A stretch of DNA of 64,000 nucleotides, taken from Henningerozyma blattae CBS 6284 (taxonomy: Eukaryota > Ascomycota > Saccharomycetes > Saccharomycetales > Saccharomycetaceae). Below, in pieces: positions 12,707 to 21,119 of this stretch. The position numbers and the translations under genes are program-made. The DNA is taken from positions 186,001 through 250,000 of the forward strand of contig NC_020190.1 in NCBI RefSeq assembly GCF_000315915.1, given 5' to 3'. Below the pieces are notes generated by a model. The model had not been told where the DNA came from. It worked only from the letters and a program-made list of their open reading frames with translations, and searched no databases. Within the stretch, counting starts at the first letter, position 1, and each line of letters starts with the position of its first letter.

Positions 12707-13235
12707 TCACTTGGTATGTATATATGCTAGATAAAAAATATATAGTTTAGAATCGCTGTTTTGGTATGTTGTGAAAATGAATGCAGAATTAGATCGAAAG
12801 TTAGAAATGTTTGAAAAAATTAAGCATGAAGCATCCCTTCTTTGTAGGGGACATTTGCATTCTTCACACTTGCATGGAGAGCAAGAGCCGCATTTAGCTG
12901 GAGCACAGGAGCAATCTTGGCATGCACAACTTGAATCTTTACTGCCATTACAGTTGCAGGCAGTGCTCTTTTCAGCTGAGCATTCACAATTGTTTTTTAC
13001 CTTCAGGACATTCACAATTGTCTTTTTTCTCAGAGCATTCACAATTGTTTTTTGGCTTTTCTGAACATCCACAGTTATTATTGTTCTTTTCAGAACATTT
13101 GCAATCTGTGCATTTGCAATCTATGCATTTACATGATTTTCCTGGGCATTGAGAACATTCACATGTTGAACATTCACAGACATTGCATTGGCAATCTTGG
13201 CAGTTGTTACAGTTTGAAGTATTAGTTGAAGACAT
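12707..13235 (-). CDS. Large Cys-rich metallothionein-like protein, frame broken by one base
   Basis: Metal-binding protein packed with Cys-X-Cys and Cys-X2-Cys clusters, probably sequestering copper, zinc or cadmium in the cytosol. The ATG at 13235 opens a frame with 21 Cys in 83 codons, ending at 12984. The Cys pattern continues at once in the neighbouring frame for about 15 more Cys (to about 12830). Removing one base from the T6 run at 12993-12998 (A6 on the coding strand) joins the two parts into about 175 codons. The last 45 or so residues lack Cys; a second slip in the CCCC run near 12847 would instead end the protein just after the Cys-rich part. The middle has tandem NNCECSEK-type units from a short DNA repeat. 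Length exceeds most yeast metallothioneins (Cup1 61 residues). Family assignment rests on composition only. Confidence 0.75.
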
Positions 13236-13470
13236 TGATATTAGAGGATTTTGTGAATTGGTGTATTTTGTTGATGATATCTTATTCTTTACAATAAACT
13301 AAAATTCAAATATAATTTTTCCAAAAACCAAGGTTCTTGCTTCTCTTTTATATCAAATATTTTTCACTCATTGCGTATTATTTGCTGTCATCGATGATCA
13401 GTGCGAAGTTTTACAGCGAATCTCTCGCGCCAGCAATATGCCGCACTAGATTCCCACAGCCAAAACTCCG
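13236..13470 (-). promoter_or_regulatory. Metallothionein-like gene promoter with Ace1-type sites
   Basis: Read on the minus strand, a TATA-like GATATAAAAGAG lies about 110-125 bases upstream of the ATG. Further up are TATTGCTGG (about 13427-13435) and TTTGGCTGT (about 13453-13461). Both fit THNNGCTGD, the core bound by the copper-sensing activators Ace1/Amt1. Two sites within 35 bases upstream of a Cys-rich gene suggest copper induction; this is inference from a short motif. Confidence 0.4.
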
Positions 13471-15464
13471 CAAATTGAAAAAAAACACAACAACCTGTCA
13501 GTGAAAATTTCTCAAAGAGTAGTTTTAATTTACAAAGAATTCCCCCTATAGAGTTTGGAATTTGCCTGATTTGAACCCTTGCTTTAGTGTTGCAATTATC
13601 TAGAAATGGTTTTCTTCAATTTAAATACGATACGTAATTAAAATTTATTTTACTTGGAACAAATTATACATTTATAATGATATATTGCATGTGAAATTAA
13701 AGTAATACTATAATATTCTATCGAATAAAACACTTGAAAAAAGTTTAGTATTATTTACACTCATAAGTACTTCTATCAAATGTGGAACATTAATAAGCAT
13801 AACCATATATCTATTTTTAAGCATCCCGAATCATCTGAATATTTAGGTTGGTTTAATCAATACATTCATATAGAATTGAATTAACGCAATAAAATGTCTT
13901 CAGATACAGTATAATTAGTTATAAGCTAATAATAAGATGTAGTTTTTCATTCATATATAGTCCTTTAGCATTAGATGAATAATCAATAAGAGCTCTTACA
14001 ATATGCTTTTTTCATCAGGAACATATTCTTTGTTGATAATTAAATAGATTGTAGTCTGACATGTGAAAAAAAAAGGAATTCAATAGCATACCACAATCAT
14101 TTTTAGTTTTTTCAAAACACTCTTTATTATTTAGATATAAAATCAAAATTCCTATATAGTAATCTGGCTAGTATTTTTACAGATGACTATAACCCTGATT
14201 ATTCTTATAACTATAACTTACTTATCTTATTCTGTGTAATTCTATATAGATGCCTCATGGGCATCGTTTTATATACAAGCGAGTTTACGCGTCGCAACAT
14301 GTTGACGTGAACGTCTCTGATTTAGTTAAGGCTTGTAAGATCCTAACCCTTGACACAGTATACTAACAGTATCACTATGTCACAGAAATTTTTATAAACC
14401 AACTTAGAAGTACGATACACTTAAATAGTAATTACCAAAACTTAACTTGATAATCTATTAACTTAACACCAGTTAATCCTTCGAACTTACGAATATAATT
14501 GTTCTTCTTCTTAAACTAAATAACTATATAAAATGACTATAATTTTACGACTTAAGACTGAATATCTGGCCTTTATACACTTTTCAAAGGTCAACGCCAG
14601 CTTTTCCATTTTACTTTAATTCGTCTGTTTATAAACTTACTTACTAGGGTAGGAGTGCACAGTTTGAGTAATGCTGGCTAACTAGTAGAGATTATGCATC
14701 GAACAAATATTCACAGGTATGCAGCTAGCAGTTGCTCAGTGTTGTATATAACTTCTAGTTAGCAACTTGTAGATGAGTCTAAAGTCGATATCGTCTATAA
14801 CAAAATTTTAAGAAATAAGAACCAAACAAAAACACAAAAACATTAAAAATACTGAAAGATCTAAAAATTACGATGTTATTGTAATGAAACTACTAGAATT
14901 GAAGAGAGTCTGACATTATTAAATAATGAATTTTGATGTAATTTTGGATTACTTCTTTTATATACTCTATATGCATCTATATTTATTTACAAAATATGCT
15001 CTTTATATACTAAACAAGCTCCATTGATAAATGTTCTTATTAGCTAAAGAACATTTCCCTTATTTAACTAATACCTTAATTATGAACCAAAAAACAGGCA
15101 TGTGAAAATTAAACACTTAGCAAAAATGTCTTTTTACGAAATAATTAGAAAATTATTATATTATTTTCCAGCAGAAACTACGTACACATTATTGTTACAA
15201 TTCTATTAAATGGTATATCTCTTTCTGCAAACAACTACCTTTCCTTACTAGTCGATATGCATACATATGACTAAAGTATACATAAGAATAGTGCTACTTC
15301 GCCACGACAGATACTGAGACATTTATAATGCATAGCTTTCAAAATTAAAAGTTATATATATATATAAAAAAAAGAAAGGTAACGTAAAGTGCAGAAAGAC
15401 AGAGAAATATATATATATTGTACATAAATGCGATAAATTATTTAAATTTTTTTTTTTGTTCATT
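13471..15464. other. Gene-free region between the metallothionein and GPD genes
   Basis: About 2 kb of AT-rich DNA with no supported gene. It holds small palindromes, for example the GATGCC/GGCATC hairpin near 14250-14266 and CAACATGTTG near 14297. It also contains the 3' end region of the GPD gene. No tRNA or LTR was found. Confidence 0.5.
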
Positions 15465-16667
15465 TCATTTTTTCGTTTCAGTTGTTGGCTTGTTTTCACT
15501 TTTAGCAAAAACAGTCAAAGAGTCTAATTCTTCAATCATCTCAGGGATATCTTCCATTGGAACATTATTGAAGACGATTTGGTAGACGGCTTCAAGTAAT
15601 GGATATTCGTCTACTTTGTCACAAGTGGTTAACCATTCATGAACTTCTTCACAAGTGATGATACCTTGGGCGGATTGACCATTCAATAAGATCTCTTCAC
15701 ATTCTTTGGCGGATTTACCAGTTTCAGCCATCATCTTGGCGACACGGACATTTCTACCACCTGAACAAGTGGTGATCAAATCAGCCACACCTGCAGACTC
15801 TTTATAATAAGTTTCGACGCTTGATTCAGGGAAAAACATTAGACCGAATTTAATGATTTCACCAAGACCGATTCTTTGGATAGCCGCCGAGGCGTTATTA
15901 CCCCATCCTAAACCTTCAACAAACCCACAACCCAAAGCGACAACATTTTTCAAAGCACCAGCGACTGAGACACCGGCAACGTCATCAATAACGGAAACGT
16001 GGAAGTAAGGTCTATGGAAAAGAGCTTTTAAGACTCTATGGTCAACATCTTTACCATCACCTCTATAATCAAATGGTAAGTTGTAGGCAACTGTAGTTTC
16101 AGACCAATGTTCTAAAGCGACTTCGGTAGCCAAATTAGCACCAGAAAGAGCACCACATTGAATGTTTAAATTATCTGTGATATAATCGGTCAACAATTGA
16201 ACACCTTTAGGACCCACATCGAAACCCTTTAAACATGAAATAGCACGTACAGAGGGAAGAACGTGAGGTTTCAACTGGTTAACGATATTTGGCAAGAATT
16301 GATGTGGGATATTAAAGATTAAAATATCGGCACCTTTCACTGAATCTTCCAATGAAGGGTTTGCAACCAGATTTTCCGGTAATTTGATTTTTGGTAAATA
16401 TTTCACATTTTCATGCTCAGTATTAATAATTTCAGTCAAATTCTTACCATCGATTTTTTCTTCGAAAACCCACATTTGAACGGTTGGCGCAAAACAACTT
16501 GGATGTTCACGTGTGTTTTCGGCCACGACTTTGGCAATAGTGGTCCCCCAGTTCCCTGAACCGATAACGGTCACATTGTATGGGCGCTCTAGTTTCAAAG
16601 GCATTTGTGATGTCTTATTAGACTTCACGTGATGAAACGGCGAGGCATGGGTATTCGGACGAGACAT
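15465..16667 (-). CDS. GPD1: NAD-dependent glycerol-3-phosphate dehydrogenase (Gpd1/Gpd2)
   Basis: Reduces dihydroxyacetone phosphate to glycerol 3-phosphate with NADH. This step sets glycerol output for osmoadaptation (GPD1) and anaerobic redox balance (GPD2). The 400-residue protein has the NAD-binding glycine motif GSGNWG at residues 36-41. It also carries the conserved SGANLATEVA segment and the substrate-domain signature ALKNVVALGCGFVEGLGWGNN with the catalytic lysine. Length agrees with S. cerevisiae Gpd1 (391) and Gpd2 (440). The N-terminal extension before residue 25 may carry targeting information but has no clear peroxisomal signal. Neighbours include MAM3 and PRS5 (near GPD2) and RTK1 and MPS1 (near GPD1), so the gene is best called a co-ortholog of both. 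Confidence 0.95.
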   Translation of the reverse strand: MSRPNTHASPFHHVKSNKTSQMPLKLERPYNVTVIGSGNWGTTIAKVVAENTREHPSCFAPTVQMWVFEEKIDGKNLTEIINTEHENVKYLPKIKLPENLVANPSLEDSVKGADILIFNIPHQFLPNIVNQLKPHVLPSVRAISCLKGFDVGPKGVQLLTDYITDNLNIQCGALSGANLATEVALEHWSETTVAYNLPFDYRGDGKDVDHRVLKALFHRPYFHVSVIDDVAGVSVAGALKNVVALGCGFVEGLGWGNNASAAIQRIGLGEIIKFGLMFFPESSVETYYKESAGVADLITTCSGGRNVRVAKMMAETGKSAKECEEILLNGQSAQGIITCEEVHEWLTTCDKVDEYPLLEAVYQIVFNNVPMEDIPEMIEELDSLTVFAKSENKPTTETKK

Positions 16668-18112
16668 GGGGTGCTATGTTATGGTGTATGGATGTGTTTG
16701 CCTATTTCTGATTGGTCTCCCTTTCTTATTATTTCTTTTTTTTCCCGAGAGTTAGCGCGATGTGGGTGGAATTCTGGAGAGACTTGGGGTGTTGGGTTTG
16801 ATATTATTAGGCCGGAGAAAGCAGGCGCTCAGGCCTATATATAAGGCCGAGAGGGCGAACTCGCGTGGGCGAGGAATGTGCCGATTTAGGATAACTGGAG
16901 TTTCGAAATTTGGAGATTGGAATTTTGGTGGCGTGACGAGATCTGAGTGAAAAGAGGAGTTAAAAAAGAAAAGAGAGAGAAAAAAAGGAAAAGAGAGAAA
17001 AATGAAAAAAATGAAAAAAGGAAAAAAGGCAAAAAGGCGAAAGAAGAAAAGAAAAAGGGGGCACGGAAGTTGTTTCCTAGAGGGGAAACCGAGGCTGCTG
17101 GGAGCACGTGGTGCATTGTGCATTGTGCAAAAGTGTAGGAGAAGATTTGTCGAAAGATTTGTCGAAAGATTTAGGGTAACAGAAAGGAAGATAATAGGGA
17201 GCTTATTATTGGTAGATTTGATAATTAATTAGTCAATTGATGCTGTCCTTATATTGCCCATTTGTATTGCTGCTTGTTTATGTAATCTTGTGAATAATGA
17301 TACCCCTTTTTTTCCGCCTTAATGTGAATTGACAGCTGTAGTCTTTGTAAATCTAGTTCAATTGCTCATTAGTTTGCCCTATAGAGTATCATCTACTCTT
17401 TGTTAATGGTTGACCACGTGACTTTGGTTTGCGCTTTAGCAGTGTTACCGGAACTGGAAATCGTTCCGTCGGGATCTTTTTCAAGATCGCCCGTGAAGCT
17501 TTAGGAAATAGCAGCCGTTTGTCACGTGCTCTTGTTATTTGAGAAACAACTATGCTATTCCTAACTTAACTATTAAAGATCATTAAGGCCCAATTCCGAC
17601 TCGCTAAACAAGACGTGGCCCACCTACATTAGATCAAGGCAATTTATACACACATATATAAACATATCTTTACCTATATATATGTAAGGTGTGCCGTGCC
17701 TGGTGGTACCCAGCTCACCCTCCAGATCATTCTACAGCTCATACCAACCAATCATCATGATCAAAAAAAAGACTATTCGCCAAGCTCTCAAATTAATACG
17801 AAACGTTGCTATATTATTACTTTGTGTGTTAATATAGTAAACTCGTTTGTTTCCCATTTGCTTCTCCATTGTTTCCCCGTTATTACACGTGACCATGCTC
17901 GGCCCGTGGGGTTATTTCTTTCAATTTTTCCCTTTCTTTAGATTGTTTCATTTTCGTATGTGCTTAATGAATGCTTTCCAAATAGTGATGACTACATACA
18001 ATATATCTTGATAGAATGCATATATATATATAATAAAAAAAAAAAAGAAAACCATTTCTACTTTACTTACAGTACTCAATTCCATTCCTCTCCCGTCCAA
18101 GTGTGTCGCACG
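16668..18112. promoter_or_regulatory. Divergent GPD / MAM3 promoter region
   Basis: This 1.4-kb intergenic region is less AT-rich than its surroundings. The GPD side has a TATA box in a palindromic context, GGCCTATATATAAGGCC at 16833-16849, about 170 bases from the ATG. A long purine-rich tract spans about 16947-17060. CACGTG E-boxes occur at 17105-17110, 17415-17420, 17523-17528 and 17886-17891; CACGTG is the site of Cbf1, Pho4 and Tye7-type bHLH factors. The frames predicted across this stretch are low-complexity artefacts. Confidence 0.55.
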
Positions 18113-20056
18113 ATGAACGTACCAGATCCGTATCCCTCACAACCCCATCATAACCATCGTTTAAGGTTGTTTCTATCTGTGGAAAAAATTATATTGTTGA
18201 TTTCATTATTACCTCTTCTACATGCATTACCTTTGAAAAATCAATTCAATGAACAACCCTCCCCATCTCCCATGGAACCTTCTCAAATCAATGTCACTTA
18301 CTTGGTAGTGTCAGTGTCTTTAGTTATCTTAGGTGGTATCTTTGCTGGTTTAACCTTGGGTCTAATGGGTCAAGATGAAGTTTATTTGAAAGTTATATCT
18401 TCTTCCGGTTCCGATGATGAAAGAAAATTAGCTGAAAAAGTTTTGAAATTGTTTAGTCATGGGAAACATCAAATATTGGTCACTTTACTATTATCCAATG
18501 TCATCACCAATGAAACTTTACCTATTGTTCTGGATAGATCATTGAATGGTGGTGGTTGGCAAGCTGTTGTATTCTCGACAATCTTAATTGTTATCTTTGG
18601 TGAAATTATCCCTCAAAGTACTTGTGTCAAATATGGTCTTCAAGTAGGTGCGTTTTTTGGTCCATTTGTTATTGTATTGATGTATACTTTCTTCCCCATT
18701 GTCTACCCAACAGCAAGACTCTTAGATTATATATTGGGTGAATCTCACGGTACCATGTATAAAAAATCAGGTTTAAAGACTCTGGTGACTTTACACAAGA
18801 CAATGGGTGTTGAACGTCTTTCCCAAGATGAAGTCACCATTATCTCTGCAGTCTTAGATTTGAAAGAAAAATCAGTCTTTGAAGTGATGACCCCAATGGA
18901 AAACGTTTATACCATGTCTGCTGATACAATCCTAGACTCTCATCGTATACAACATATTTTCAATTCAGGGTTTTCAAGAATCCCCATCCATTTACCTAAT
19001 GATCCAACAAATTTCATCGGAATGCTATTGGTTCGTGTCTTGATCTCTTATGACTCAGATGACAAACTTCAAGTCTCACATTTCCCCTTGGCCACTTTAC
19101 CAGAGACAAGACCTACCACTTCCTGTTTAAATATTTTAAATTATTTCCAAGAGGGTAAGTCTCACATGTGTGTTGTTAGTAATAATCCAGGTTCTTCGCA
19201 GGGAGCTATTGGTGTAGTCACTTTGGAAGATGTTATTGAAGAATTAATTGGTGAAGAAATTATTGATGAATCTGATGTTTTCATAGATATTCATAATCGT
19301 ATCAAGAGAGACTCTCCACCACCACTTTTAAGCAAAAGACATATGACTCCTTATTTGCATCAGTTATATAACAATGCAAACGCCATGGCAAATTCTCCTG
19401 ATCTACATGCACTAAATACAAGACCACCTTCTTCAAATAATTCTACAACTTCTTTCCCACCTTTTAAACATTCTCCACCTCAACACAATCATAATTCGAA
19501 CCCGGATGATCAACATCATATTCTTCATGATACTCAATTTCAAGATATCAAACCTTCTAACCCTGCCTCCAACCCTTTAAAAGTGAAGAAATCTTTTGTC
19601 ACGATTAAAAATTTACCAAATGATTCAGATGATGATTCCAATAACACTCGTTCAAATTATGGCTCTATTAAACAGAAAAAGATAAATACTGTCTCTGATA
19701 TTAAATGGAAAAATCAAAATACTACCGATGAATCTAGTATCCCAAAAATCACAAAACATTCACAACCGGTCAATATCGTTATACCGTCTCAATCCAATGT
19801 AGTGAATACTCCTAACGCAAAACAAATCCAAATCGTTCAAAAGAAATCTTCACAACATATTATTCCAATATCAGCAGCTGATGACAATGATGTTCCACCT
19901 TCTCAAACCATTGATCCATCAGGTGCAAATCTTTCCTATAAATCAATCACTAATGGTATTGTAGAATCCATCATAACTGTGAAAGGTGTCTCCAAAACGA
20001 TCATTGAACCAAATGACAACGCAAGCATTAATTCTGGAAATTCTTCAGTCTCCTAG
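18113..20056 (+). CDS. MAM3: CNNM/Mam3-type vacuolar membrane protein
   Basis: Vacuolar membrane protein of the CNNM (ancient conserved domain) family, linked in S. cerevisiae to metal homeostasis and manganese sensitivity. The ATG at 18113 is preferred; the open frame runs further upstream but has no ATG start and looks like leader. It gives 647 residues (S. cerevisiae Mam3 706). A hydrophobic N-terminal segment (about 20-40) is followed by the DUF21 domain with several membrane segments, including the diagnostic GGIFAGLTLGLMG. A CBS-pair region follows (VMTPMENVYTM, then SRIPIH and GVVTLEDVIEELIGEEI). The C-terminal 240 residues are Ser/Asn/Pro-rich and probably disordered. It is divergent from the GPD gene, as YOL060C is from GPD2. 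Confidence 0.93.
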   Translation: MNVPDPYPSQPHHNHRLRLFLSVEKIILLISLLPLLHALPLKNQFNEQPSPSPMEPSQINVTYLVVSVSLVILGGIFAGLTLGLMGQDEVYLKVISSSGSDDERKLAEKVLKLFSHGKHQILVTLLLSNVITNETLPIVLDRSLNGGGWQAVVFSTILIVIFGEIIPQSTCVKYGLQVGAFFGPFVIVLMYTFFPIVYPTARLLDYILGESHGTMYKKSGLKTLVTLHKTMGVERLSQDEVTIISAVLDLKEKSVFEVMTPMENVYTMSADTILDSHRIQHIFNSGFSRIPIHLPNDPTNFIGMLLVRVLISYDSDDKLQVSHFPLATLPETRPTTSCLNILNYFQEGKSHMCVVSNNPGSSQGAIGVVTLEDVIEELIGEEIIDESDVFIDIHNRIKRDSPPPLLSKRHMTPYLHQLYNNANAMANSPDLHALNTRPPSSNNSTTSFPPFKHSPPQHNHNSNPDDQHHILHDTQFQDIKPSNPASNPLKVKKSFVTIKNLPNDSDDDSNNTRSNYGSIKQKKINTVSDIKWKNQNTTDESSIPKITKHSQPVNIVIPSQSNVVNTPNAKQIQIVQKKSSQHIIPISAADDNDVPPSQTIDPSGANLSYKSITNGIVESIITVKGVSKTIIEPNDNASINSGNSSVS

Positions 20057-20795
20057 TTTACTCTTCAATTCTTGTTCAACTATTTATTTATTATTTATTT
20101 TTTTTCGCCCCCCCCCCCCCCCCTTCCCTTTTCTTTCTATATTTTGTTCCATTAAGTAACACTTATTAAAATATTCATATTTCTTGACCTTTTAATGAAC
20201 AAGGCATATAAATGGATCTAAACACTTGTATGACATAATTATATAATTTGCTTTCTAATGAAAAATATCTTCTTCTAATGTTGTGATACTCCGAATGACA
20301 TATTTTCAGGACAGAAATACTGTCCTCTACAGTAAAAAATCAACAAGAACGTCTTCCATAAGTAGCAAGTTATTTACTGTTGTAGTATGTATTGTTTGTA
20401 ATTTATAGACTTAATTTAAAATAAATAACAAAAAGAGAGCAATTTCAACTACTTTCGATGAAAGTCCTGTTGCAATTTTCACAAGTTTAAGCCATATATT
20501 CGATCAAAAATTAAGATCATTATTTTACTTTTCGATTTAGAATTTATTTGAGTTTAGACGATTTGGCATGAGTAATGGGACCTGTTAATAGTTAAAAAAC
20601 TTCCTGCCCTCCTGAGTACATTCGTCACGACCCCTATTTATCTTGACATCTATTCACAATTTTTTTTTCAAATATTACAATTTTTGAAATCTTATAAATA
20701 TTAAATTAAAGTACGTATAAATATTTTTTTTAAAAGGTTTAAAAGAGCATTTTATAAAAATAAAAATATTACGAAAATACCTTTAGACAAACAGC
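20057..20795. other. MAM3 3' intergenic region with a poly-C run
   Basis: About 740 bases without a gene. Directly after MAM3 there is a 16-base C homopolymer at 20108-20123 flanked by T and CT tracts, unusual in such an AT-rich genome. The rest is AT-rich. Confidence 0.6.
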
Positions 20796-21119
20796 TTATA
20801 AATCTCTTCTTCTTTTTAATTCTCTTGCTACCAAACTTCTATTATATCTTTCACAGACCCCATCTAATATTTCTTGTTCTGCATCTCTTTCAGCTTGATA
20901 AGCTTCAATTTTTGTTCTATAATTATTCAAACTAATTTCATTGACTTCTCTATTTTCAAATTGATTTTTAATGTTATCAACTAAAACTGAATCATATAGT
21001 TTAATTAATTCTTCTATCTGAAAATCAATTAAATCAATCTTGTTTTTATGTTCCTCGATAATATAAGTAAAACCATCAATGTTTTCAATATTAATTGACA
21101 TATCGTGAATTTGTGACAT
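20796..21119 (-). CDS. Small coiled-coil protein of unknown function
   Basis: A 107-residue, acidic, Glu/Ile/Asn-rich protein. It is predicted by eye to be almost entirely helical, with heptad-like spacing of Ile and Leu over residues 15-95, and it ends in a basic ARELKRRRDL. There is no signal peptide, membrane segment or Cys motif. The ATG is well placed and the frame is free of low-complexity sequence. Its size and shape recall subunits of small complexes such as BLOC-1, kinetochore or Mediator accessory subunits, but I cannot match it to one. It sits between MAM3 and RTK1, where I recall no equivalent in S. cerevisiae. Confidence 0.65.
   Translation of the reverse strand: MSQIHDMSINIENIDGFTYIIEEHKNKIDLIDFQIEELIKLYDSVLVDNIKNQFENREVNEISLNNYRTKIEAYQAERDAEQEILDGVCERYNRSLVARELKRRRDL

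Noticed and set aside
13565..13600. GGGTTCAAATC on the minus strand as a tRNA T-arm
   Set aside because: The T-stem does not pair and no other tRNA arms are present.
16752..17232. Several overlapping frames of 60-120 codons on both strands before the GPD gene
   Set aside because: They come from purine/pyrimidine-rich low-complexity DNA (Phe/Ser or Lys/Glu runs) in a promoter and show no domain.
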